Source: JAXHNE01 sp038316995 (GTDB lineage Bacteria; Patescibacteriota; Saccharimonadia; Saccharimonadales; JAXHNE01). From it: a stretch of DNA of 25,870 nt. The position numbers and the translations under genes are program-made. Numbering within the stretch: the first letter of the stretch is position 1; every line of letters begins with the position of its first letter. The notes beneath the pieces are model-generated. The model was not told the origin of the DNA. It saw nothing but the letters and a program-made list of their open reading frames with translations, and searched no databases. Shown here piece by piece: positions 14,406 to 22,705 of the stretch. Where the stretch lies: positions 1 through 25,870 of the forward strand of contig JBBQAZ010000011.1 of assembly GCA_038316995.1 (NCBI GenBank), read 5' to 3'.

Positions 14406-15290
14406 ATGGAATCCTGGCTAGAACACTCAACACAATCTGATACTGAACCAACTCTTCTGATACCTAACGTTGACGAAATACTGCATAATCTCGATCCACT
14501 CCCTGAAGGCACAATCAACATTACAAACACGCTTGCCTGGTCATGGCGAGCTGAACAGTTTGCGCGTACTACTGAGTATCCAGGTTATGCTTCTCGAGCT
14601 GCCCAAACACTAATCACGCTTCCATGGAACGACAAATACGCAACAGACAAGTATATAAAAAAAATTGTTGAACGAGACGTAGATTTAGGGAACGATTTCA
14701 TAGGAATATCTTTTCTTAAAGTTGAAAAAGTACGTCCAGAGGAATACTTCAAAGACGCAAACTTTAAAGCATCCAAAAACCCAGATACACATAAAGGTCA
14801 AAAGCCATCTTTTTCTATAGATGTTGAAAAACCACAAAAATTTCTAGAATTATTTGCACAGTCAATTCTTGACAACAGTCAGCTTAGCCGATTCAGCACA
14901 ACTTCGAATGAAACACACTCATACTATGAGCCCTACGACAGCGATACTCTTCAGAATCGTCTAGAAGGTGCAAGAAAGCACATTATCGGACTTAATGCAT
15001 TACTCGTAGGGGTCATTAATGGCAAAATAAACGCAATTGAACCACCACACCTAGCTTCAAATTCTAGAAAATCGAACCTACATGTTCACCAAGACGGCTC
15101 ATTGCAGCTAAAAACGCCAACTCATCACAAACCATCACTAAACTCTGCAATTGAACGACTGAGTCAAGGCGATGACACTATAGCAAGAGTATATGCTGCC
15201 GAAATGATGAAGGGAAATGTTGCTGAGGTGAACGCGAGAAGAACGGCATTCTTAGGAATCCAGAAGGCAATTGAATACATCGACTGGTAG
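14406..15290 (+). CDS. Hypothetical protein
   Basis: Not recognised. Seen: 294 residues, soluble, no membrane segment or signal peptide. A WSWRAEQFARTTEYPGYASRAAQTLI helix lies near residues 46-70, and an ARKHIIGLNALLVGVINGKINAIEPPHL segment near 197-224 is the only hydrophobic stretch. Starts eight bases after the sigma4/HARE gene and is almost certainly co-transcribed with it, so it may work with that regulator. It is the last + strand gene before the strand switch. Confidence 0.75.
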   Translation: MESWLEHSTQSDTEPTLLIPNVDEILHNLDPLPEGTINITNTLAWSWRAEQFARTTEYPGYASRAAQTLITLPWNDKYATDKYIKKIVERDVDLGNDFIGISFLKVEKVRPEEYFKDANFKASKNPDTHKGQKPSFSIDVEKPQKFLELFAQSILDNSQLSRFSTTSNETHSYYEPYDSDTLQNRLEGARKHIIGLNALLVGVINGKINAIEPPHLASNSRKSNLHVHQDGSLQLKTPTHHKPSLNSAIERLSQGDDTIARVYAAEMMKGNVAEVNARRTAFLGIQKAIEYIDW

Positions 15291-15325
15291 CGCAGCCCTT
15301 TCTAGCCAAATAAAAAACAAAAGCT

Positions 15326-15420
15326 TCGCCTCATAACGAACATTTTGCGAACATTCTCTTTATATAATGTTAGTTTCTATGTAACGATGGTAAATCTCTC
15401 AGATCTACATAATGAGGCGA
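15326..15420. repeat. 9-bp inverted repeat TCGCCTCAT / ATGAGGCGA
   Basis: Arms at 15326-15334 and 15412-15420 enclose the first 16-base motif and the TATAAT box. Could close an RNA stem or be a paired protein site. Confidence 0.5.
15338..15353 (+). repeat. 16-base motif GAACATTTTGCGAACA, copy 1
   Basis: Contains two GAACA half-sites 11 bases apart in direct orientation. A second copy differing at one base lies at 15875-15890 in the same gap. Confidence 0.6.
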
Positions 15421-15716
15421 TCAACGGCGAAAGTGGGTGGTTAAATAAAATACAAACGTGAAAGTAAAAAGTAGAGAGCAAGATGGAAAAACAAACGCAA
15501 AAACACGCGAGCAGAGCACTACCCCGGGCCATACACAATACGTCGCACAATGAATATTTTGCGACTAGTGTGTAAGTAATAAAGATGACTATGGGGTCAT
15601 CCCTAACGGGGGACATTATATAGTTTACTCTATACGTACGTGTTATTTATCGATAACGTAACCGCTACCTACTATATTCATTGACTGATTATAGGCTTAT
15701 GATGCTGAGTGTATAG

Positions 15717-15725
15717 TTATCCACA
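15717..15725 (+). other. DnaA-box-like site TTATCCACA
   Basis: Exact match in the gene-free region, about 60 bases before the T-rich direct repeats. Confidence 0.4.
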
Positions 15726-15782
15726 ACAACTTGTGAAAACATTTGCTTTTTCTTGTGTTCTATTTAATAAGTTTGCATTTCC

Positions 15783-15847
15783 CCACTTTTGTATTTTTGT
15801 ATAGTTTTTTGACAATCCTCCACTTTTGTATTTTTGTATAGTTTTTT
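15783..15847 (+). repeat. 28-bp T-rich direct repeat, two copies, 37-bp period
   Basis: Exact copies at 15783-15810 and 15820-15847, each beginning CCACTTTTGTATTTTTG and ending ATAGTTTTTT, separated by nine bases. Each unit itself contains two TTGTAT steps. Such phased AT-rich direct repeats resemble iterons or duplex-unwinding segments, but no initiator gene is nearby. Confidence 0.75.
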
Positions 15848-15874
15848 TAAATATTGTGCCTGTGCATGCATCGT

Positions 15875-15890
15875 GAACATATTGCGAACA
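15875..15890 (+). repeat. 16-base motif GAACATATTGCGAACA, copy 2
   Basis: Matches 15338-15353 at 15 of 16 bases, 537 bp away. Confidence 0.6.
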
Positions 15891-16124
15891 GCTAGGGAAC
15901 AAGTGGGGTGGAGAGGTCTAAATTGGCTCAAACGTTTCGTATACATTTGCTCGCTCAGATTCAACCACAATGCCTATCAACCGCCACACAAAATTTTATA
16001 AAAATAATTGTAATCTTACAAAATGGACGTATTGCACAATTTTAGATAAAACCCTTCCCTGTCTAGAGTCTCTTATCTAATATCATCTTTACTGCACATA
16101 TATTGTTTGAATTAAGTACTAAAA

Positions 16125-17045
16125 TTACTTGTAAAATGCTTTTCCTTCAACTCGAACGTCAATATACTCAGCTGGAACCTTTCCCTGCTTCGCTAAGAGT
16201 TCCTGAAGCGCTACGTTGGCGCCATATTGTTCACTTGCAGGCCGTGTAACAACATACTTTACAAAATAATTACTATCCTGTTCGTAGATATGAAATTCGT
16301 TTGGCTTGTTACCTGGTAACACCAGCTTGGTGATTGTTTTATTTGTTGACACATATTGATGTTCTATTTGAAGCGCAAATTTTAGCGTCTCAGAAGTCAT
16401 TACCTGCCTTCCTTGCTCCACTTCTAGCCCTGATTGGTCTTCTGCACGTCTGAGTGTCGAGAGATCTGATTGTACTGATTCATTGAGCTCACTCAAACGA
16501 GCTACAGCAACACCGTCCTGATCTATAACGTATGTGACGCCATTTACCAATAAGAGTAGCTTTGCTTCCTTTGCCTGTATGTCAATGAGCGGTTTATGCC
16601 CGGTTAGTGGAATCGTGACAGTTGCTGTGGCGATTTCCGGAAATCGCTTTTTAAGTTGTTCTGAAAACTTAACGCTGTTAAAAGTTAATTTTGTACGAGA
16701 AAAAACGGATTCATTGAGTAAGTCACGTGCACCTGATTCGTACTCTTCCGTTTGACGCAATAATACCACCTGACTGCCTTCATGCTCTACGAACCGTATA
16801 TTCGGCGATGTGTTTAGCCAAAATAAGTACAAGAACGACCCAAGAATTACAGCAATTACGGTTAACGTTAAAATTTTCTCAAATCTTTGACCTATGGTTT
16901 CCGCAGAATGCTTTTTATTTGGTGTGCCCCTATTTTCTCTGCGCTCTCGGTCACTTCGGACGGCTCGATATTGGTACGGAGCTGGTCGCTGAATAGAATT
17001 TACAGTACGTTTTTGTTCTTCTGGTTTTGTTTTTTTAAATTTCAT
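16125..17045 (-). CDS. ftsQ: Cell division protein FtsQ/DivIB
   Basis: Seen: 306 residues; a long basic cytoplasmic N-terminus (1-55), one transmembrane segment (LTLTVIAVILGSFLYLFWL, about 55-74), then an extracytoplasmic part with a POTRA-like domain (NIRFVEHEG onward) and a beta domain ending EYIDVRVEGKAFY, the conserved FtsQ/DivIB ending. Known: links early and late divisome proteins with FtsL and FtsB. Last gene of the dcw cluster here, seven bases after murG. No ftsA or ftsZ follows, unlike the classical cluster; the gene-free convergence region does. Sequence identity within this family is low, but topology and context agree. Confidence 0.88.
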   Translation of the reverse strand: MKFKKTKPEEQKRTVNSIQRPAPYQYRAVRSDRERRENRGTPNKKHSAETIGQRFEKILTLTVIAVILGSFLYLFWLNTSPNIRFVEHEGSQVVLLRQTEEYESGARDLLNESVFSRTKLTFNSVKFSEQLKKRFPEIATATVTIPLTGHKPLIDIQAKEAKLLLLVNGVTYVIDQDGVAVARLSELNESVQSDLSTLRRAEDQSGLEVEQGRQVMTSETLKFALQIEHQYVSTNKTITKLVLPGNKPNEFHIYEQDSNYFVKYVVTRPASEQYGANVALQELLAKQGKVPAEYIDVRVEGKAFYK

Positions 17046-17052
17046 GATTAAG

Positions 17053-18198
17053 TTAACTTTTATTGGCCATTGATAATACGAGTTGCGCTAAATGTTTAGC
17101 CGCGTCAGGTTTTGTGCTTTCATTTAATTTGACTCCAAGCTTATTACGCCGCTTATCATCATTAATTAACATATTAAGCGTATCTAATAGTACTCCAGGA
17201 TCCTCTACGACTGTAGTTTCATCTAGTTCTTCAATTGCACCTGCAATTGATAATTGTTTTGCGTTTTCTAATTGGTGTCCACCAGTCAAAAATGGGCTTG
17301 GAATAACTACAATTGCCTTGCCGAGCAGACCAAATTCGGTCATGCTATTGGCACCAGCACGAGTAACAATAATATCTGCAGCTGTTGCAACCACAGAAAA
17401 GTTATCAAAAAATTCTGAAATTATGAGCCTTGAATTATTAACATCTCCGTAGAGCGACGCACTTTGCTTTCCAGTATGATGTATAAGATATACATTTTCA
17501 TCAGCCAATAATTCTTTAGCAATAGTTGCTATAACAGTATTTATGCGAGCCGAACCTTGACTACCGCCAGTAACAAACAACACTTTTGCAGCCACAGGTA
17601 TACCAAGTTCTTCACGGGCTTTTGAAACAAGCTCGTCTGTAGCTAAAACAAATTCTTTCGACACCGGGACTCCAACGTATTCTGTTTTATCACTTGGATA
17701 CGAGTAGAGTTCCTTAGGAAGACCGGTTGCATGAATTTCTGCCCACCTACCAATTATTCTGTTCGCAAGGCCTGGTACGGCGTCAGAATCATGAGTTAGA
17801 AACTTTACTCCTTTTATGTGAGCCGCAATACCAACCGGCACAGAAACAAATCCACCTTTAGCAAAAAGTGCGTCGGGTTTTAGTTTGCCAATAATACTCC
17901 ACGACTGAATAATGCCAGCGAAAGTTCTAAAAACATCCTTAACGTTTAAAATATTGGTTTTTACATCTAGAAATTTTCTTAACAATGAATCATCGTGATA
18001 TCGGCGAAGCTTTCCGGCAGGCACGTAATGTATGCTAGAAAATAGCTTGCTTTCTTCTACTAGCCGAGCGAATTTGCCGCCATTTTCTCCTATGTAACTT
18101 AGTTTACATTCAGGGCACTGTTTCTTTATCTCAGCTGCGACGGCTAACAGGGGAACTATGTGCCCCCCGCTGCCCCCGCCCGTAAGCAGTATGTGCAT
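17053..18198 (-). CDS. murG: Lipid II synthase MurG (GlcNAc transferase)
   Basis: Seen: 381 residues, GT28 fold. N-terminal glycine loop MHILLTGGGSGGHIVPLLAVA (1-21), THDSDAVPGLANRIIGRWA, then GGSQGSARIN and RAGANSMTEFGLLGKAIVVIPSPF..GHQLENAK for UDP-GlcNAc binding. Known: transfers GlcNAc from UDP-GlcNAc to lipid I on the inner face of the membrane, giving lipid II. The start is certain because the glycine loop begins at residue 7; it lies 68 bases inside the end of ftsW, with an AAAGGA Shine-Dalgarno about 10 bases upstream. Confidence 0.97.
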   Translation of the reverse strand: MHILLTGGGSGGHIVPLLAVAAEIKKQCPECKLSYIGENGGKFARLVEESKLFSSIHYVPAGKLRRYHDDSLLRKFLDVKTNILNVKDVFRTFAGIIQSWSIIGKLKPDALFAKGGFVSVPVGIAAHIKGVKFLTHDSDAVPGLANRIIGRWAEIHATGLPKELYSYPSDKTEYVGVPVSKEFVLATDELVSKAREELGIPVAAKVLFVTGGSQGSARINTVIATIAKELLADENVYLIHHTGKQSASLYGDVNNSRLIISEFFDNFSVVATAADIIVTRAGANSMTEFGLLGKAIVVIPSPFLTGGHQLENAKQLSIAGAIEELDETTVVEDPGVLLDTLNMLINDDKRRNKLGVKLNESTKPDAAKHLAQLVLSMANKS

Positions 18199-19375
18199 AA
18201 GGCGAAGTCCTTTCCGAAGAAGATTCTTGAACAGTGAACGAACTATAACGGGAAATCTGAAAGACTAGACCAAGCGCAGCGCAAACAAACAAAATACTCG
18301 TTCCGCCATAGCTTACGAACGGAAGCGTTATTCCTTTAAGCGGCAACATCCCGACCATTGCTCCAATATTTACAATTGTCTGAAACCCAAGCCAAGCTAA
18401 TACTCCAGTCACTATTAATCGCGACTGTTCATCGGGTGCTCTCTCTAAAGTGTGTTTCAAACGAGCAAACATTGCGATAAATAGACCTATTAATACGGTC
18501 GTACCGATAAACCCAAACATCTCACCATATACGGCAAAGATTGAGTCATTGGCTGCTTCTGGCGTGTATCCGTAACCTGCTACGGATTCGTCAAACCCTT
18601 TTCCGGTAAGACCGCCGGAACCTATTGCTATCAAGGCTTGGCACGCTTGATACCCAGCGTCTTGGCAGTCGCGTTCTGGATTCAAAAAAGTCGCGAATCG
18701 CTCTTTTCGGTAGCTACTAGAAGAAACTGCTAGTAGCGTTGCGATACCAATCACGCCAACAAACAATAATACCCGTTTCATGGGTAGCCCTGCAACGAAA
18801 GCCATCGATCCAACCATCGCAGCAATTACTCCAGCTGAACCAAGGTCACTTTGTAGCACAGCAACAACGAATCCTATGAATCCAAGAAGAATAACTAATG
18901 GTTTAAACGTCTCTTCTTTGCTGTCCATTGTTCCTTGCTGCATGCGTTTAGCAAAAAAGAAAGAAAAGCCAATTAGTGTTGCAAACTTTAATACCTCGAC
19001 CGCTTGCAAAGAAAATCCGCCCAAACGAACCCATCGATGCGCTGGATATTCTGGAGTCACCGGAAGAAGTAATGCTATGCAAGTTGCTATAATTGCAGCA
19101 ATTATTAAAGGTTTGGTGAGCTGTTTCCACATGGAACGTTTCATACGTGATGCAATCAGAAACGCAACAATTCCACCAACAATCGCAATCAGTTGTTTGC
19201 TTACAAAGTAATTTTGGCTTACATTGCGCTGAATACTAAGTCCTGGGCTAATTGCAAAGACTACAATTACTCCGATGACCATAAGACTTGATGCTAGTAA
19301 TACTAATATGTAATCAGGTCGGTGCCGCCGGCCTTCGTGTGTCGTAGTGGCTTGCTGGCGGCCAGCACGTCTCAT
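18131..19375 (-). CDS. ftsW: SEDS-family peptidoglycan glycosyltransferase FtsW
   Basis: Seen: 414 residues with about ten membrane segments. Family marks: AHRWVRLGGFSLQAVEVLK, QSDLGSAGV, GYGYTPEAANDSIFAVYGEMFGF and SYGGTSILF near the end. Known: polymerises lipid II at the septum together with its cognate class B PBP. Context (next to ftsI and mraY) supports FtsW over RodA. Its start overlaps the end of mraY by four bases (ATGA), and its hydrophilic tail (ESSSERTSPYAHTAYGRGQ..) is read from the same 68 bases as the beginning of murG. Confidence 0.95.
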   Translation of the reverse strand: MRRAGRQQATTTHEGRRHRPDYILVLLASSLMVIGVIVVFAISPGLSIQRNVSQNYFVSKQLIAIVGGIVAFLIASRMKRSMWKQLTKPLIIAAIIATCIALLLPVTPEYPAHRWVRLGGFSLQAVEVLKFATLIGFSFFFAKRMQQGTMDSKEETFKPLVILLGFIGFVVAVLQSDLGSAGVIAAMVGSMAFVAGLPMKRVLLFVGVIGIATLLAVSSSSYRKERFATFLNPERDCQDAGYQACQALIAIGSGGLTGKGFDESVAGYGYTPEAANDSIFAVYGEMFGFIGTTVLIGLFIAMFARLKHTLERAPDEQSRLIVTGVLAWLGFQTIVNIGAMVGMLPLKGITLPFVSYGGTSILFVCAALGLVFQISRYSSFTVQESSSERTSPYAHTAYGRGQRGAHSSPVSRRS

Positions 19376-20418
19376 AGACTATTTCCAAGTAGGTAAACAA
19401 TAAGACCCGTAACACCAGCAACTTGGCCGAGAATCCAAAAACGCATGGTTATTTTTGTTTCTGGCCATCCGCTTGCTTCAAAATGGTGATGAATTGGTGA
19501 TGACTTAAACACCTTTTTGCCATTTCTTAGTTTTTTAGATGTTCTATTAATAATGACTGATCCGGTTTCCGCTACATAGACTGCTCCAATTATTGGTAGG
19601 ATAAAAATCGTGTCGGTTTGAACTGCAATTATTCCAAGTGCCGTACCAAGCGCAAACGAGCCTACGTCTCCCATGAAAAAGCGTGCAGGATAAACATTAA
19701 ACCAGGTGTAGCTAAGGAGTGCCCCAACAATTGAAAGGCACAGTCCTGCGAGCGCAAACTTCTCCTGCGAAATGCATATTAGTGCATACGCAGTAAACGA
19801 AGAAACTAAAAGTCCGCCAGCTAAACCATCCAGTCCATCGGTTATATTAACGGCATTCGCGGTTGCTATAACCACTATAAAGAAGATAGCTATCATAAGT
19901 ATACCTACTTCAACAGCCCCAAACCACGGCACATGCAGAGTCGTAACGTCTAGCTTGAAGTACAACCACCAACCTCCTGTCAAAGCAACAATACTGTGAA
20001 GAATAAATTTAATCTTAGATCGCATGCCCGCAACTCCACCCTTTTTACCGCGGATATTCATCCAGTCATCTATTAGTCCAATGGCGCCAGAGCCAAGCAT
20101 TCCTGCAAGCGGTAACCATGTTTCGCTTCTTTCCAAATTAGTCAAAATTGTAACGACAGTAACCGAAATAATAAAAATAAGCCCTGCCATTGTAGGCACT
20201 TTTCTCAGATGTTTTTTGGCATGGAGTTTGTTGTATACCGTTGCTACTCCACCAGACCATGATTCACTTCTTTGTTGTTTCCACCACTTATATTTATAGG
20301 CAATCGTAGTGTAAAGCGGCGTAATGAGCATGCTCAAACAGAATGTCAAAAAAGAAAGTAGTAGCATGCGTATCATTGTGTTTGATTCAATTGTGAGTGT
20401 TAGAAAATCGGTCATCAT
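19372..20418 (-). CDS. mraY: Phospho-MurNAc-pentapeptide transferase MraY
   Basis: Seen: 348 residues, about ten membrane segments. Active-site acids IGLIDDWMN (D117, D118) and NITDGLDGLAGG (191-202), FFMGDVGSFALG (247-258), and the MraY-specific PIHHHFEASGWPE (308-320) near the C-terminus. Known: makes lipid I from UDP-MurNAc-pentapeptide and undecaprenyl phosphate. Start: tandem ATGATG behind an AAAGGAG Shine-Dalgarno; the second ATG (20415) has the better spacing. A TATAAT-like stretch (TATAATAAAAGG on the minus strand) lies in the 21-base gap after ftsI. The four-base overlap with ftsW implies coupled translation. Confidence 0.96.
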   Translation of the reverse strand: MMTDFLTLTIESNTMIRMLLLSFLTFCLSMLITPLYTTIAYKYKWWKQQRSESWSGGVATVYNKLHAKKHLRKVPTMAGLIFIISVTVVTILTNLERSETWLPLAGMLGSGAIGLIDDWMNIRGKKGGVAGMRSKIKFILHSIVALTGGWWLYFKLDVTTLHVPWFGAVEVGILMIAIFFIVVIATANAVNITDGLDGLAGGLLVSSFTAYALICISQEKFALAGLCLSIVGALLSYTWFNVYPARFFMGDVGSFALGTALGIIAVQTDTIFILPIIGAVYVAETGSVIINRTSKKLRNGKKVFKSSPIHHHFEASGWPETKITMRFWILGQVAGVTGLIVYLLGNSL

Positions 20419-20439
20419 ATCTCCTTTTATTATACGCTA

Positions 20440-22206
20440 TCATTGCGTCTTCGGTGCTACTCCATAGCTGTCAATTAACATGTTCGCAATCCCTACAAAC
20501 ACTGGTCCAGCAGCCTTCGATCCAGCATATCCAACGACTTCTGGAGTATCTATGCGAACCACAACCATGTATTGAGGCTTGTCTCCCCCAATAAATCCAG
20601 CAAACATTCCGTTATCACGATCGTCATAGTATCCACCTTCTGGACGTGGAACCTGTGCTGTTCCAGTCTTGCTGCCAATGTTATAGCCGTCCCGCAGTTC
20701 AGGCATGCCGTAAACACGATGATTGCTGCGAAATACGTAGCCCATGAGTTCGGCAATCGTCTCCCCTACTTCGGGTTTTACAGTATCGGCCCTGGTTATC
20801 TCTGGTTTTACGTAGTCTTTATCTCCGTTACTGTTTTCATAATATTCTACTAATTGCGGTCGAAAATATGTTCCACCATTCAAAACACTCACATATGCAG
20901 CTGCCATTTGCAGTGGAGTAGCTGTCATTCCCTGTCCGAATGCAGTGTTTGCATACTGAATATTAAGTCCAAAACCTTCGTTAGGGCTAGGTATAGAACC
21001 GGAACCTTCGAATCCTTGATCGATACCGGTTTTTTTGCCAAATTGATAGTGGTTTGTCATGTAATCATGCCATCGTTCCCTGGCCTGCTGATTAATTTCT
21101 CCGCCACCCATTTGCATAAGCAGCCAGGTTGCACCAGTGTTTAGAGAAAGTTGCAAAATATCATCGAGTCTTTTTACTCCAGCACTTCCAGACTCAGACA
21201 CGTTGGTAATGGTCGCCTCATCAATAACGTATCGATATGGATCATAATAAGTTGAATTTCGGCTCACCGCTCCTTGGTCAAGTGCGGCGGCGGCGGTAAG
21301 TGGCTTCATAATCGAGCCCACTTCAAGCGGCGCACTAACCACTCGGTTTTCGAACACGCCTACATTTTCAGCGGTAATTTCGTTAAAATTTGCAGGATCG
21401 TATGTTGGGTAGTTCGCCATCGCTTTAATTTTGCCAGTTGCTATTTCTATAATAACCGCTCCACCCGACGGCGCCTTAGTGTTTTCAACCCCTTTCTTCA
21501 CCAACTCTTCAAGTTGTTGTTGCATGCCAATATCTATTGTTAGTACGGTTTTCTGACCAGATTTTGCACCTATTAGTGTATTGTCTTTATTTGCAGCTAA
21601 TGGAACGCCCTGTGCATCGGTAATAGCCTTAACTAGTCCAGGTTCACCCTTTAATCGCTCCTGGAGTGCTTCTTCGATACCATACCGCCCTTCGCCTTCA
21701 TCATTTACGAATCCAAGCAGCTGCGCAGCAAGTGTGCCTTGAGGATAGGTCCGATACACGGCTTCTCGGGCACCAACACCTTTAAGCTCAAGCCCACGAA
21801 TTTTATCTTTAATATCCTCAGATTGTTTCTTAGCAAGTATTGAATAGCGACTATCTCTTTCCAGAAGCTCTTTATAATCATCTACGTTACCTCCAAGCAC
21901 GCCAGCAATTTTGACAGCCGCCTCATCAGTGTTTTTTATATATTTTGGATCAGCAAATATCGTAAACTTCACTTCGTTTAATACTATTGGCACTACTGCG
22001 TCGCCATTCTTTGCTGCAATTACACCACGTTCTGCAGGAATTTCGTATTCTTTTAACTGCTTTACTAGAGCGGATTTTGAGTATTGATCATGTTTAATAA
22101 CTTGCAAGTAAAATAAACGAATTATAAAAATGCCAAAAATCAACAAAAGCGCGGCGTATCCAATCCGCGCACGTTGCAATGAGTTTAATTTATGCAGTAC
22201 GTTCAT
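20440..22206 (-). CDS. ftsI: Class B penicillin-binding protein FtsI (PBP3-like transpeptidase)
   Basis: Seen: 588 residues. Short cytoplasmic tail, one transmembrane segment (about 16-36), dimerisation/pedestal domain from PAERGVIAA (57-65), and transpeptidase domain with SIMK (S298, K301), SLN (354-356) and KTG (513-515). Known: cross-links septal peptidoglycan stems, partner of FtsW. The first active-site box reads SIMK rather than the common STFK/STMK, but the catalytic Ser and Lys are intact. No PASTA domains. Lies 18 bases after ftsL and 21 before mraY. Confidence 0.95.
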   Translation of the reverse strand: MNVLHKLNSLQRARIGYAALLLIFGIFIIRLFYLQVIKHDQYSKSALVKQLKEYEIPAERGVIAAKNGDAVVPIVLNEVKFTIFADPKYIKNTDEAAVKIAGVLGGNVDDYKELLERDSRYSILAKKQSEDIKDKIRGLELKGVGAREAVYRTYPQGTLAAQLLGFVNDEGEGRYGIEEALQERLKGEPGLVKAITDAQGVPLAANKDNTLIGAKSGQKTVLTIDIGMQQQLEELVKKGVENTKAPSGGAVIIEIATGKIKAMANYPTYDPANFNEITAENVGVFENRVVSAPLEVGSIMKPLTAAAALDQGAVSRNSTYYDPYRYVIDEATITNVSESGSAGVKRLDDILQLSLNTGATWLLMQMGGGEINQQARERWHDYMTNHYQFGKKTGIDQGFEGSGSIPSPNEGFGLNIQYANTAFGQGMTATPLQMAAAYVSVLNGGTYFRPQLVEYYENSNGDKDYVKPEITRADTVKPEVGETIAELMGYVFRSNHRVYGMPELRDGYNIGSKTGTAQVPRPEGGYYDDRDNGMFAGFIGGDKPQYMVVVRIDTPEVVGYAGSKAAGPVFVGIANMLIDSYGVAPKTQ

Positions 22207-22224
22207 ATAGGCGATTTATTAGGG

Positions 22225-22572
22225 TTATTGCTGAATGGTCTCAGTTGGCGCAACCGTGACAAGATTCTTTGCCACATTACTTTCTTGTACGCGCTGTAGT
22301 GACTGTAGGCGAGCAGAGGCAACTTCTAGTTCATCGTGTTCAATCTGCAGTGAAGACTGCTGCGTTTGAAGCTCATTAATCTTATAGCCAAACGCGTTCG
22401 TCTTTGTCACCTGAGTAAGATAAATCAAGCCAAGCACGCAGGCTAGTACAATGAGCAGCACTGTATTACTAATTGGCCCAAGTGTACGCTCTTTTGCTCG
22501 CTGACTTGTAATGTTTTGGTTTCTGCCACCGTATCGTTGCCGACCGAGAGCAAGTGAGCTCGAGTATGTCAT
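22225..22572 (-). CDS. ftsL: FtsL-like divisome protein
   Basis: Seen: 115 residues; polar N-terminus (1-34), one transmembrane segment (NTVLLIVLACVLGLIYL, about 36-52), then a heptad-patterned coiled coil (INELQTQQSSLQIEHDELEVASARLQSL) and a short tail. Known: FtsL is a bitopic coiled-coil protein that joins FtsQ and FtsB and activates FtsWI. The call rests on topology, size and the position between rsmH and ftsI; sequence alone would not suffice. No Shine-Dalgarno is visible before the ATG. Confidence 0.85.
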   Translation of the reverse strand: MTYSSSLALGRQRYGGRNQNITSQRAKERTLGPISNTVLLIVLACVLGLIYLTQVTKTNAFGYKINELQTQQSSLQIEHDELEVASARLQSLQRVQESNVAKNLVTVAPTETIQQ

Positions 22573-22596
22573 ATATTTTTGTTTTTGTGCCTTAGT

Positions 22597-22634
22597 GCTT
22601 CAGTGTTCTAACAAAAGAACACTGAAGCTTTTTT
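22597..22634 (+). terminator. Strong intrinsic terminator oriented to the + strand, inside the minus-strand dcw cluster
   Basis: GCTTCAGTGTTCT (22597-22609), loop AACAAA, AGAACACTGAAGC (22616-22628), TTTTTT: 13 perfect pairs and a T-run on the + strand only. It lies in the 133-bp gap between rsmH and ftsL, where all genes run the other way. On the minus strand it is a stable stem-loop without a T-run. Confidence 0.8.
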
Positions 22635-22705
22635 ATATTTTGCCTAATGCAGTACGCGGACGCGTACCTTATAGGCGCGGGATGAGCTTTTCACCTGAAT
22701 TGGCA

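Larger units (their letters stand above)
15291..16124. other. Gene-free region at the convergence of + and - strand genes
   Basis: 834 bp, AT-rich, without a convincing gene. It contains a 9-bp inverted repeat, two copies of a 16-base motif, a perfect TATAAT (15363-15368), a DnaA-box-like site, a hairpin GATGAC/GTCATC (15584-15601), an inverted repeat GTCGCA/TGCGAC (15542-15565) and a 28-bp direct repeat. Two very short + strand reading frames (15387-15461, 24 residues, behind the TATAAT; 15483-15575, 30 residues, basic) are possible but unsupported. No intrinsic terminator with a T-run is seen for either flanking gene. Genes on both sides point into it, as expected near a replication terminus. 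Confidence 0.6.

Noticed and set aside
15618..15650. dif-like XerCD site around AGTTTACTCTATACGTA
   Set aside because: Only one half-site resembles a XerD arm and the other arm does not match; too weak to annotate although a terminus is plausible here.
15377..15970. Minus-strand frames of 61-79 codons in the gene-free region
   Set aside because: Low complexity, partly translating the T-rich direct repeats (QKYKSG-type copies), without initiation signals.
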